The notes: generated by a model not told the origin, from the sequence alone. Counted from the stretch's first letter, positions 1-10,370 are shown. The stretch is DNA of 13,428 nucleotides from Phialocephala subalpina (GCA_900073065.1 FJOG01000001.1:1403486-1416913); one strand, 5' to 3'. A program made the numbers and translations.

Positions 1-299
1 AAAAATCGAGAATATTAAAAGTTTTTACGATCGTTTAAAAGCAAAAAATCACTCTTTCGGAGTATTTTCGAGGCTATAAAAATATTTTCGACGAAAAAGC
101 AATTTTTATTTTCCTCGAATAAAATAAATACGAATATACGATTAAAATAAAGAGTTAAATACTTTACGGGTTTTTATATAATTTCTTAGAATTTCAATTC
201 GTAGTATTTCGCGATTATATTGCAATTTCTCTTAAAAAAAAGTAAATACGCTTTTTTATTAATTTTACGGGAGTTTTTATATTTTTCGTATTTAAAAAA

Positions 300-790
300 A
301 ACAAAAGTTTAAAGCTTTACGTAAATTATAGAAGTCTTAATAAAATAACGATTAAAAATCGATATTTTTTACTTTTTATTAACGAGACTTTAAATCGCTT
401 TATAAGTATTTAAATTTTCATTAAATTAAATTTAAAAAACGTTTATTATCGAATACGAATTCGAAGAAAAAACGTTTAAAAAATAGTTTTTCGAACTCGT
501 TATAATTACTTTGAATACTAAATAGTATTATTCGGATTAATAAATATACTAACGATTTTCTAAGCGTATATTAATAGAGTTTTATCGAGTTTATTAAATT
601 ATTTTATCGTAATATATTTAAATAATATTTTAATTTACTTTTAAAATTTTATTAAATACAAATCGTACGTATTTTAAATAATAGAAAAACTTTATAAATA
701 TAAATTTTACGTTAAATTTAATAAATTTAAATTTAATAAAAAGTAAATAGAGTTTTTTAAATTTATTATTAATTGCGATAAAATATATTT
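300..790 (+). other. Reverse transcriptase domain (decayed)
   Basis: Frame 3 carries the family's RT blocks in order: LYVNYRSLNK near 315 (family form LCVDYRxLNK), LNLKNVYYRI at 426-455 (LDLKDAYHRI), FGLINILTIF from 531 (FGLxNAPATFQ), and YLNNILIY from 615 (YLDDILIY). Both Asp of the YxDD catalytic box and the Asp of the LDLKDAY block read Asn, each a GAT/GAC to AAT/AAC change, so the enzyme would be inactive even without the stops. TAA codons at 519 and 561 replace Gln of the usual YQVMPFGL and FQAYIN blocks, a C-to-T signature. The end of the domain (KFKFNKK*IEFFKFII, from about 729) matches the family's KCxFxxxxxxFLGFxxS. Recognition rests on memory of the family's conserved blocks, but their number, order and spacing make it secure. 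Confidence 0.93.
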
Positions 791-842
791 AAACTCGAAA
801 AAAGTTCGGATAATCATCGAATAATTCGAATCGATTTTTTTT

Positions 843-1460
843 CGAGAAATTTAAATTTTTTTTAAAGTTTATTAATTTTTATTACCGTTTTATACACGAG
901 TTTTTTAGTGTAATTATAGGCTTTTTAAAGCTATTTAAAAGTATAAAGAAAAACGTAAAATTTAAAGAGTTTATATTTATAGTAAAAATTAAATAAAACT
1001 TTAAAAATTTAAAAAAAACTTTTATTAAAATATATTTTTTAATTTATTTCGATTTAACGAAAAAAATTCGTTTAAAAATTAATGTATCGAAATTTATTAT
1101 CGTAAAATTTTTATTATAATAAAAAAGTTTAAAAAGTAATTCGAAGCGTTATTAGTATTTTATAGTTTTTTTCTCTTATAAAATTAATAATACGGAAAAG
1201 AATTACGCAATTTATAATAAAAAGCTTTTAACGATTATCGAAAGTTTTAAAAAATAGCGATATTACTTTAAAAGTATTAAATATATTATAGAAATAATTA
1301 CTAATTATAATAATTTTAAATATTAAATAAATGCAAAGTATTTAAAGAAACGATAAATAAAATAAGTTATATATTTTACTTTTTACGATTTTAAAATTAT
1401 TTACCGGAAAAATTCGTTAAATTTAATAAATAAATTAAATCGTCGATCGAATTATAATAA
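843..1460 (+). other. RT connection and RNase H domain (decayed)
   Basis: After a frame change in the T-run 835-842, frame 1 reads FLKFINFYYRFIHE (from 862), the family's FLGFANFYRRFI block. IRLKINVSKF follows, with the first RNase H Asp now Asn at 1081-1083, then NYAIYNKKLLTIIESFKK from 1201 (family NYxxxDKELLAIxxxxKxWRHYL). TAG at 1255-1257 replaces the Trp before RYY. EIITNYNN holds the TDHNNL block with Asp to Asn at 1303. Stops at 1354 and 1363 replace Gln and Trp of the RQARW motif. The domain closes with YDFKIIYRKNS and NRRSNY (family SRRPDY) ending near 1455. RNase H would degrade the RNA strand during reverse transcription; both visible catalytic Asp positions are lost. Confidence 0.93.
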
Positions 1461-1979
1461 TAAATTACTTAAAAAAGCTTTTTTAAGACTTTTAGTTTTT
1501 TATTTTTTAAAATAAATTAAAAAAAAAGTTTATAATTATAATCCGCGATATTTCGATCGAATTAAAAGTATTTCCGATTATATAATATTTATTTGTAATG
1601 TATAAATCGAATTTAATTTTAATTAATAAATAGAGAGATTTCGATTAAAAAATTTAAATTAATAATTTAAAAATAAAAACTAAAAACTTTCGAGATTTCA
1701 CTTTAAAAACTACGAACGATTATTTATTTATAAATAAAGTTTTTAATAAAAAATATAGCGATTAAAACTTTTAATTATTAATAAATTTAATTAATTATAA
1801 ATAATTAATTTTAAAATTATAAATATATACGATAACGCGTTCGAATATTACGTTAATACTTTTTATCGATTTTATCGTAAACCTCATTTTATTATTATAA
1901 TAAAACGATGAGTATAATAAGATAATACGAATCGATAAAACGCGTAAAAAGAATTTTTAAAAGTAAAAAATTTAATAAA

Positions 1980-2600
1980 TCGATAAATAAAAACTTTTAC
2001 GTTAAAATAATAAAGTTTTTGTGTTTTATAACCCCGTATTTAAAATCGAGATCGTAAAGTTTTATTACGACGATTTTTTAATAAATTATTTCGACGTAAA
2101 TAAAACGCTAAAATTTATTCGAAGAACTTATTATTAAAAAAAACTTAAAAACGATATTCGTAATTATATTCGAGAATGCGATATTTATTAAAAAATTAAA
2201 ACTAAATATTATACGTTTTACGAGCCTTTTAATACTTTACTATAATTTATTAAACTTTAATCGAAAATATTAATAGATTTTATTATAAAATTATTTCTTT
2301 ATAAAATTTTTAATAAAAACGATTTCGATAATATATTTATTATCGTTTATTATTACTTAAAAATAACGAAATATATTTTTTATTATAAAATTATTAATAT
2401 CCTCGAATTAATTACTTTATTATAAAATAAAATTTTTAGTAATTTCGAGATTTTTAATAGTATTATTTCGAATTATAAAAACGTTTTTATTTTAAAGTTT
2501 TAATTTATACTTTATTTTTATTTTTTTTACAAATAACGATTTTTTATAGCGTTTTATCTTTAAATTAACGAGTAAATAAAACATTAAAACTAAGTATTTA
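1980..2600 (+). other. Integrase: HHCC zinc finger and DDE core (decayed)
   Basis: Frame 2 shows the zinc-binding region: KFYYDD (2057-2074), where the two His are now Tyr, then RRTYY*KLKND and IRECDIY*KIK, in which the first Cys survives (2177) and the second is Tyr (2186). The catalytic core follows. The first Asp survives in ILIDFI (2276-2278). The second, in the VSDRGxxF block, is Asn (2471). The block that is HPQTxGQTE in the family reads YL*INE*IK, so the catalytic Glu is Lys (2579). Family motifs between them are clear, for example DFDNIFIIV (DxIxVIVDR). Stops at 2189, 2561 and 2573 stand at family Gln positions. The protein would have inserted the cDNA into the chromosome; two of the three DDE residues are gone. 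Confidence 0.91.
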
Positions 2601-3169
2601 AACACTATTTACACTATTATTATAACGCTAAAAAAACAATTAAATAAGTAAATTTTCGTTCGTAGAGTTTACTTATAATAATTCAAAGTATTAAACGCTT
2701 TAAACGATCCCCTTTAAAATTATTTACGATTACAACCTAAGTTTACTATAGAACTCTAAAAATAAGTTTCAAAGGGAAGTACTAATTACGCGATAACGAG
2801 TAAAAATTATAAAAAAAGAAAAAAAAGACTTTTAAAAGCTCTAAAAACCGCGCGCAAAAAAATAAAGAAAAATATTATAATAAATATAAACTCGATAAAT
2901 ATTTCGTAATAAAATTATAAGTCTTATTATTTACGAAAAATATCCGATTAAAACTAAAGAAATTCGCTTTTAAATTTATCGAATTATTTTAAATCGAAAA
3001 ATGTATTAATAAAGCCGTTTATAAATTTAAATTACTTTTTTTTATACTTTTAATTCTATTTTATTTTCTATATTTCTCTTTTTCGAGGAGTATATTATTA
3101 GCGCCGAAAAACAATCGGAAAACTTCTTTATAAACGTTAATTTAAAGTTTATCGACGATAATAATAAAT

Positions 3170-3350
3170 AAAAGTAAAAAAATAGAAATTATTTTAAATT
3201 ACAAATAAAATAGCCGTAGTAAAAACCGCAAATATTTAATTAAATAGAAAAAGTGGCTAAAAAACTATAATATATAATTATTAATTTACTTTAATTTTAA
3301 AAACGCAAAGGAATTATTAAACTCTTATAATAAAAATTATAATTTTAGAG
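3170..3350 (+). other. C-terminal chromodomain of the retroelement (decayed)
   Basis: Frame 2 reads EIILNYK from 3185, then KYLIK*KKWLKNYNI* and NFKNAKELLNSYNKNY. This is the chromodomain pattern VExIL...xYLVKWKGYxxxxxTWEPxxxLxNAxELLxxY. Of the aromatic residues, one Trp survives (TGG 3254-3256), and two are stops that fit Trp-to-stop changes (TAG 3245-3247 and TAA 3275-3277). Chromodomains at the end of integrase bind methylated histone H3 and steer insertion towards heterochromatin in known chromoviruses. Such targeting would fit this repeat-packed region, though that is inference. The domain follows the integrase C-terminal region at the normal distance, so it belongs to this element and is not a host gene. 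Confidence 0.82.
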
Positions 3351-3970
3351 AAATTCGATTTTTTAAGCGTCGTAAAAACTTCGATTTACTTTTCTCGATA
3401 AAAGATCAAATAATTAAAAAACTAAAACGAAAGCGTAATAAACCTCGAAAATACGCGTAAATTATCCGCTTTTATTTTTATTTTATTTTTAATTATATAA
3501 ATCGATAAAAATCAATTAATTAAAATTTATTTTATTATATAATAATTTAATAATTTCGAGTATTTCATTAAAAAAGGTTTTATAATCGAAAAACGCCGTA
3601 AAATTTATATACTAAAAGTAAAATACTTTAAAAATACTAAAGTTTAAACCTCTTTTTCAAATTATTATAATACTTTCGTAGAAATATTATTATTATTTTT
3701 CTCTTTTTTATCGATAATAAAATATTAAAAAGAGTTAATAATAATTAAAAAAATTAATTCAATATATATTATAAATCGAAAAAAAGCGTTAAAACTTTTA
3801 ATAATAGTAATTAATTCTCTTAAAATTTAAAGCTTTATAATTTTAGCGTTAAAAGCGCCGAAAATACTAAGTTTATAAGCGTTTATTTTTATTTACGTAG
3901 TAATTTTTATATTAACGGTATAAAAGTTTCTAAAAAATTACTCGAAGTATTAATATACTCCGAGAGTAAT

Positions 3971-3990
3971 AAAGTAAACGGATTTACTTT
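3971..3990. repeat. Hairpin, 8-bp perfect stem
   Basis: AAAGTAAA (3971-3978) pairs with TTTACTTT (3983-3990) around the loop CGGA. It is flanked on both sides by GAGAG (3962-3966 and 3991-3995). In DNA this poor in G and C such a stem may be chance. It lies inside the unassigned 3' segment of the retroelement, and no function can be given. Confidence 0.4.
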
Positions 3991-4736
3991 GAGAGCGTAC
4001 TATTTATCGAAAACTTCTTTTAAAGAAAACTTTTTCTCGATTTTAATTCGTCGAAAAAATTAATTAATTTAAATTTAATTTAAAACTCGTTTAAATCGAA
4101 ATTAAAATAATAGTTTTAAATTATATTTTTTAAAAAAGTTTTAACGTAATCTTTTAAATCACGAAATAATATATAGAATTTATATAGTATTTATACTCGT
4201 TAATTATATTAAAAGTACTTCGAGAATTATATATACTTTCTTATAAAAGCTTCTTTTATTATTATATTTCTCGCAATTTTTCGAATTAAATTTCGAATTA
4301 TATTTATATTAAAAATTTATTATTAAATACTTAAAATAACGGAGATAACGCTCGATTATAAACTAAAAAGTATTAATTTTTTTACGAAGACGTTTATTTG
4401 AATTAATACGCTTAGTATTTTTACGCTTTTTACTCGTAATAAAAGTAGAAAAAGTAAATTAATAAAAGTAATCGATATATCGAATAAAAGTTAAAAAATT
4501 AAAAGAAACTTTTAAAGTTTAATTACGGAAGTACGAGATAATTTAAAGAGATCGAATATAAAAAGAGTATTATTCGATTATATAAAAAAGACTCGAAGTT
4601 TCGTTTCGCGACTTTAAAGAAGTTACGCTTTATCGGATTAAAAATGGATTATTTCAATTTTAATTAATTAAATAGCGTAAAATGCTCGCGATTATAGTTC
4701 GAACGCTAATCAACTTTTTAATTACGACGCTCTATT

Positions 4737-4748
4737 AAAAAGACGCGA
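4737..4748 (+). promoter_or_regulatory. Possible polypurine tract next to the 3' LTR
   Basis: The 12 bases directly before the LTR start are purines at 10 positions (AAAAAGACGCGA). In LTR retrotransposons a purine run here primes plus-strand DNA synthesis. The match is modest because two C residues interrupt it, and AT-rich DNA has many A runs, so its main support is its position. Confidence 0.35.
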
Positions 4749-5365
4749 TGTAAGAATTATATTGCAAAAGTTTAAAGTCTATTTAAAAAGTTATTTATTT
4801 CTTTTGAAGTTTAAAGAGTCTTTATTAAAGTATATAAAGGTCTTTATACTATTTTACGTATAAAGAGTATAAACTACCACTTTATTTACTAATTAGCGAT
4901 ACAATTATTACTATAATTACTATAGAAATACAATAAACTCTCGCTTTTAATTTTAATTTACGAGAAAATCTCTTTATTTATATATTCTTACGATACGCTA
5001 TCGGCAAACTATTGAAGTCAATTTACTAATCTAATAGAAACAAATTAATTAAAGGGCACTTTTATTTCGTACTTATATAATTCGAACTTTATAAAGGACG
5101 TAAAAGCAACGGAAACTTATAGCGATCGTTACAAAGAATTAATGAGGCTTATAATAAAAATTTAATACCGAGGACAATATCGTAAAAAAGGGAATCGTAT
5201 TACGTATTGGATTAAATATTCTATTAGCGCAATTTCTAATTGGTTTACAGCCACTATTTAAAGTTGCGTAGCCTCTATAACTTACGTAAAGTTCGCGTAA
5301 ACTTACGCGTAGTATAAGAAATTTTACGAGGGCTATACGATTATTATTCTTAGGTAGTTATTTTA

Positions 5366-5373
5366 TATATAAA
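5366..5373 (+). promoter_or_regulatory. LTR TATA box
   Basis: TATATAAA sits in a less mutated stretch of the LTR, followed by AGGCCC and, about 20-30 bp on, GTCAAAGAG. This layout suits an RNA polymerase II promoter with the element's transcription start near 5395-5405, leaving a short R-U5 part before 5459. TATA-like words are common in AT-rich DNA, so the call depends on the LTR context. Confidence 0.45.
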
Positions 5374-5377
5374 GGCC

Positions 5378-5397
5378 CTTTGAATCTTTAGTCAAAG
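5378..5397 (+). repeat. Hairpin near the LTR transcription start
   Basis: CTTTGA (5378-5383) and TCAAAG (5392-5397) form a perfect 6-bp stem with an 8-base loop, just downstream of the LTR TATA box. It survives in a region where C and G have mostly been lost. It could be part of the R region, but a role is not shown. Confidence 0.4.
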
Positions 5398-6180
5398 AGT
5401 AGAAATTAATTTAATACTAATTTAACTTATTATTACTTCCTTTTATTCTATACCTCACAAATTCTAAAAAAATTTATTATATATTTATTAAATTATAAAT
5501 AATAAAAATTATAATTTTATTAATATAATTATTTTTATTACCGATTTTATTATAAAAATTAATATTATAATCAAAAATTATAATTTTGAAACTTTTTTTA
5601 ATATTAAATTATTTTAATAATATATATATTATTATTTAATAATATTATTCTTTATATTATTTGATAAATTAATTATTGATAATAATAATAATATAATATT
5701 TTCTAATAATAATTTAATTTTTCGTTTTAATATAAAATATAATTATTTGGATTATTTTATATTTATTATTAATTTGGATTTTTATTTCTTTAAAAAATTA
5801 TTAAAATAATAATATTTTATTATATTTTTAATTATAATTTAATTCTTTTTATTCTTTTTATCGATCTATATAATCGAATATAAATAAAGAATTTAAAAAA
5901 CGAATTTTTAATTAAGCGATTTTTATTTTATTAATTGGTAATATTTTTAAAAATTATTTATATAATATTTTTTATATTATAAAAATATCGAATTTATATA
6001 TATTTAAATCGAATATTATTTGTAAAATACTTTGAATGTAAATATATTAATAAGAATAATTAATATTTTCAAATAAATTTAATAAATTTAAAAATATAAA
6101 ATAAAAATAATAAATTTTATAATTCGAAAATTTTTTAATAAAAAAAAGAAATAAAATAATAAAATATTCGATAATTTATA

Positions 6181-6201
6181 TAATAAATAAATAAATAAAT
6201 A
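6181..6201. repeat. AAAT microsatellite
   Basis: Four uninterrupted copies of AAAT occupy 6185-6200, preceded by TAAT. The context is AT-only, so slippage of low-complexity DNA is enough to explain it. Confidence 0.7.
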
Positions 6202-7385
6202 TTATATTAAATTTAATTCGTTAAATATTTTAAATAATTAATAAGGAAATTCGATAATTAATTGGTTATTTATTATAAAAATTAATGTAAACTTTTTCCA
6301 AGGAAAAGAATCACGTGAAAAATAGAATTAAAAAGAGAATAAATAATTTTCCTAAATTTCGATAAAGGTATTAAATATGGGTTTCTAATTAATAGAAAAG
6401 AATATTCCCAATATATAACGAATATTAAACTTTTATAATATAACGTAAAAAAATTTAAAAAAATCAATTTTTTATTGAATTTTATTAATTTTATTATTTT
6501 ATTATTTTATATTTTTTTGTGATAACTTTTTATAATTATATTATATTTACGTTGGAATTATAAATTTGATTGGAATAAATATATTTTAATATAATTATAA
6601 TAAAATATTATAATAAAATTAATATTTTCTTTAATATTATTATTTTTAATTTTTAATTTTAATTTTTCTTTTAAATTTTAAAATATTTACGAGGTTCCTT
6701 TTAATTTTAAAGATAAATAATTTATTTGATATTATAAATTATTTTTTTATTTTTTATTATAAAATTCTCTCCCAATTATATTATTATAATTATAAATATA
6801 ATAATAATAATTCGAATTATAATTCAAATTATAAGTTTTTTATTCATTTTCATAATAGTAAATTAATTTATATATTTAAATTTTTATACGAATTTTATTA
6901 TTTCGAAAACCTTTCGAAATTCTTTTATTAAAATTTAATTTTCTTTTTTTTAAATTTATAATTCGTAATCAAATAATATATTAATAATTAATTATAATAT
7001 AAAAAACTTTATCCCGAAGTTTTATTTAGTTTTTATTCTAATAATATTTTTTATTTATATAATAATTTATACTCCGAAATAATTTTATATATTAAAATAT
7101 TATATTTAAATTAAGAAATTATTAATTTTTATAAAAGTTTGCCCTTTTATTTATATTATTAATTTATTAGCGAAAAATATTAATTTTCGATAATATAAAT
7201 CTCTTTGGTAAATATTAATTTTTATAATTAGTATTTTATAAGTAATAAAAATAAAAATAAAAATATATTTAATACTAAGAAAAATAATATTTTATAATTT
7301 ACGTTTTATCGATAAAATAAAGAAACGAATAATAGAGTATTTAAATTAAAATTAATAAAAAAAGGTTTTTTAATAATATAAATTT

Positions 7386-7435
7386 TAATACTTTTTATTA
7401 ATATTACTTTTAATACTTTTTATTAATATTACTTT
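7386..7435. repeat. 25-bp direct tandem duplication
   Basis: The 25-base unit at 7386-7410 (TAATACTTTTTATTAATATT plus ACTTT) is repeated without change at 7411-7435. Each copy keeps both C residues in the ACT context. The perfect match implies duplication after most mutation, since a duplicate this short would also escape RIP. Confidence 0.85.
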
Positions 7436-8090
7436 TATTATAATAAATTTAATATATTATTAATTGAAATATATTTTATATATATTATAAAGTTTTATTA
7501 TAATATTATAATATTATTTATATTTATTTTATATTTCCTTTTTATATTATATTTTATAATTTTATATTACGATTAATTAAATTATAAAAATAATTTATTA
7601 CGGGCTATTATATATTTATTTATCTTTTTTATTATTATATAATTTTTTCGTCAAATTTACTCGATTAATTTAATTTTTATTTCGAATAAATACTTTTTTT
7701 TATTTAAATTTTTTTTCGAATTAAATTTATTATTATTTAAATATAATTTTCTTTTAATATAATTTCGCTATTTATAAATAATATAATTTTTTGGGGTTTT
7801 AAAATTAATTTTCGTTAAAATAAAAAATATTTAATCGAATATTATTTATAAATTTATAATTAATAAATTATATTTTTGTAAATATATTTTAAATTATTTA
7901 TTTTGCGATTAATAAAATAAATTTTTTTTCTTTTTACGAAGAAATTATTTTGATTTAAGAAATTTAAAAATAAGTTTATTATTACGTTTTAATTATTTCG
8001 CGTTTTATAATATTTTTATAATATATTATAATATTTGATTTTATATTTATATTAAATAATTGCTTTTTTTATTTGAGAAATAAATATTAT

Positions 8091-8137
8091 AATTAGAATT
8101 TATAATAAAAAAAAATAAAATTAGAATTTATAATAAG
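8091..8137. repeat. Imperfect 28-bp tandem repeat
   Basis: TTAGAATTTATAATAA occurs at 8093 and again at 8121, separated by an A-rich spacer. The word keeps a G in both copies, making it recognisable against the background. It is probably a local slippage duplication. Confidence 0.6.
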
Positions 8138-10195
8138 AATAAGAATATAATAAAGGATAATAAAAAAATTATTATTATAAATTATTTTAAATTATTTTAA
8201 AATAAAAAAATTATAAATTAGAAATAAAGATTAAAAAGGGAATTATTAATATATAAAAGAAATAAATATTTTTCCCGCGTTTTTTATTAATAATTTTATA
8301 TTAATAATTATTTAATTAAAAACGATAATAAATTATTAATATTATATTTAAGAAATAAATTTTTAATTTCTTTTTTAATTTCTTTAAAATTTAATTATTT
8401 AATTTAAATTTATTATACGAGTTTATATAATAAAATATAAAAATATCGAATAAATTTTTTTTTTTGGAATATATTTTAATTTTTAATTTAATCGATTAAA
8501 ATAATTTTAATATAAGATTATTTAAACGTAAATCGTTATTTGCGATTTATAAATTTAATTTTTAGTACTTAGAAATTTAATTAATATAATATATAAATTA
8601 TGAAATATAAATTTTTGAGGATTAATTATAATAATCAAATTAATCGCGATAATTAATAATTATTATATCGTATTAATTTATTAATATTTTAATATTATAT
8701 TTTTATTTTACGCGTTATTTAATATATTTTTATTATTTCGAATCTTTTTATATATATTTTTTTATATTTCGTTTTTTTAATAATATTTCGTTTAATGGAT
8801 ATATTTATTATTATGTATATTTTTCTTAATTATAACGTAATTAAATTAAGTTTTATATATAAAATATATTTAATTTTAATCGAATAATTCTTAAAAATTT
8901 AAACGAATTAAATTTAAAATAATAAATAATATAATTTATTTAAAATATTAAAATATTTAATAAATTATTAACGTTATATATTTATTATATTATTATAATA
9001 ATTATCGCGATAAAAAGCCATTGAGTAAATAATATTATAAACTTTAAATTATAATTTGTTTAATTTATCAAATTAAAAATCAAACGAAAAAATCAAAGAA
9101 AAAATAAAAATAGAAATTCTTATTATATAAAATCCTTTATTTTATTTAATTTTTAATAAACTTTTTTCGAATATTTAATATTCCGTTTTTTATCGATTCT
9201 TAATAATTAAACTTTAAGAGAAAATAATTAAATTTTTATTTTATTACTTTTTTAATATTTATCAAATTTCTAATAATAATTTCAAATTTTTTTATAATTA
9301 CTTAATTCGTTTAATTAATATATTATTTATAAATATTTATATAATATTATTATATTAATTAATATAATAAAATTAAAAGTAATAATCTTTTATTTATTTC
9401 GATATTTATAAATTATAATTTAATTTATATATATTTTCGAATTTTTTATATTTTTATACGAAAAGAATTTTTATAATAAACTCGAGAATAAAAACGAAAT
9501 TATTAATATATAATTTTATTTTACTTTTTAAAATAATAAGATATTATTAAATAATTTTATATTAAATTAAATTATATTAAATTATAAATATATATTTATT
9601 ATAAAAAGAAATAATTTAATATATTCTTAAAATTAAACGAAAATAAAATTTATTATTAATATTATACTTTCGATAATAAAAAAAAGAAATATACTAAAAA
9701 TATTTAATATTAAGAATAATATAATTCTTAATTAAATTCTAATCTAATTATAAGGTTTAATTAATATAAAAAAACAAATTATAAGTTTTAAATGTTTTTA
9801 AATTTATATATATTAAATATATTATTATTTTCCTTTAAAATAATATGATTTTCTATAAAATACTTTTTTTTAAATAAATATTAATATTATTTTATTTAAA
9901 TTCATTAAAATAAATATAATTTAAAGAAAATTCTATTAATAATTTAAAAGAAAACTTTATATTTATTAGAATAAAATTTAAAAAACCTTAGAATAATTTT
10001 AATATTATTATATTTTAATAAAACTTATTATAATTTCTTAAGAATACAAATATTTTTAATTTGCTTTTTATACTTTTTATTTTAAAGGAGTAATTAATAT
10101 TTCTAATAATATTTATATTTATATTAAGAATTATAAATTTGATTAATAGAAGAAAAAAATTATTAGTAATTAATTAAAAGAAAACTTATTAATTG

Positions 10196-10237
10196 GAGAT
10201 TTATTTCGCGGGGATAATAAATAAATAAATAAATCTC
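10196..10237. repeat. 11-bp stem hairpin with CGCGGGG loop edge and AAAT repeats
   Basis: GAGATTTATTT (10196-10206) and AAATAAATCTC (10227-10237) are perfect inverted copies around a 20-base loop that begins CGCGGGG. The right side of the structure also contains four AAAT units (10219-10234). The seven-base run of C and G is exceptional in this block. It resembles the tip of an inverted-repeat element, but no partner or target duplication is visible. Confidence 0.6.
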
Positions 10238-10370
10238 TTAAATAAAGAATTAAAATTAATAAGGATTATAATAATATTAAAATATTTCCTTTGGTTTTAT
10301 CTTTTATATTTAATAATATATTTATTTATTAAAATTAAAAAATATTTATTTTATTAAATATTTATATTTT

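Larger units (their letters stand above)
1..3460 (+). pseudogene. Ty3/gypsy pol polyprotein, inactivated by RIP (partial at 5' end)
   Basis: Remnant of the polyprotein that copied the element's RNA to DNA and inserted it. The readable frame changes along the gene: frame 3 from the window start to the T-run at 835-842, frame 1 to about 1640, frame 2 from about 1680 to 2655, frame 1 from 2659, a brief frame 3 stretch near 2829, then frame 2 from about 2867 to a TAA at 3458-3460. Upstream of RT, 63-240 resembles the usual linker (FDEKA near 117, YGFLYNFLEF near 177). The integrase C-terminal part is seen at 2867-3100 (FTKNIRLKL near 2930). The last codons before 3458 are Lys/Arg-rich, so that TAA may be the original stop, although a mutated Gln codon is possible. 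Besides point mutations there must be several 1-2 nt indels, so the copy is old. It has no coding capacity today. Confidence 0.92.
3461..4748 (+). other. Unassigned segment between pol and 3' LTR
   Basis: About 1.3 kb of RIP-degraded DNA lies between the probable pol stop and the 3' LTR. No domain is recognised on either strand. Frame 1 from about 4150 to 4680 has roughly 10 stops in 177 codons, fewer than the roughly 18 a random sequence of this composition would give, and much of it reads as charged residues (for example KSRKSKLIKVIDIS near 4450). The reverse strand over the same stretch is also partly open, so a former third ORF is only a weak possibility. A perfect 8-bp hairpin lies at 3971-3990. 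Alternatives are a long 3' untranslated region or a fragment of a different repeat. Confidence 0.5.
1..5459 (+). mobile_element. RIP-degraded Ty3/gypsy chromovirus, 3' part (pol to 3' LTR)
   Basis: This is the 3' portion of an LTR retrotransposon cut by the left window edge. Seen directly: conceptual translation gives RT, RNase H, integrase and chromodomain motifs in that order on the plus strand, followed by a TG...CA-bounded segment read as the 3' LTR. The order RT-RNase H-integrase is that of Ty3/gypsy (Metaviridae), and a C-terminal chromodomain defines chromoviruses. The copy is dead: many in-frame stops, several frame changes and lost catalytic residues. Mutations are of both kinds, C-to-T (Gln codons to TAA) and G-to-A (Trp codons to TAG/TAA), as RIP on both strands would produce. 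Gag, protease, primer-binding site and 5' LTR are not in view, so the full length cannot be given. The 5-bp target duplication cannot be tested here; the base run after the LTR is AATTC (5460-5464). Confidence 0.93.
4749..5459 (+). repeat. 3' long terminal repeat (711 bp)
   Basis: The segment starts TGTAAG (4749-4754) and ends CTCACA (5454-5459). The reverse complement of the end is TGTGAG, so the ends form a 6-bp inverted repeat except for one G-to-A change, exactly what RIP would cause. TG...CA ends, a length typical of gypsy LTRs, a TATA box about 90 bp from the end, and position downstream of pol all agree. The 5' LTR is outside the window, so the limits cannot be confirmed by pairing. 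RIP is clearly weaker here than in pol: of 43 C over 4981-5280, 10 are CpA and 3 are CpC, against 1 and 0 of 23 C over 421-720. No coding region is expected in it and none is seen. Confidence 0.72.

Noticed and set aside
6312..6317. CACGTG E-box-like palindrome
   Set aside because: A single 6-bp match with no gene nearby; expected by chance.
6282..6467. 61-codon ORF on the minus strand
   Set aside because: The product is almost only Ile, Leu, Phe, Tyr, Ser and Lys, as any AT-rich frame gives. No domain, promoter or intron signal was seen, and it lies in degraded repeat DNA.
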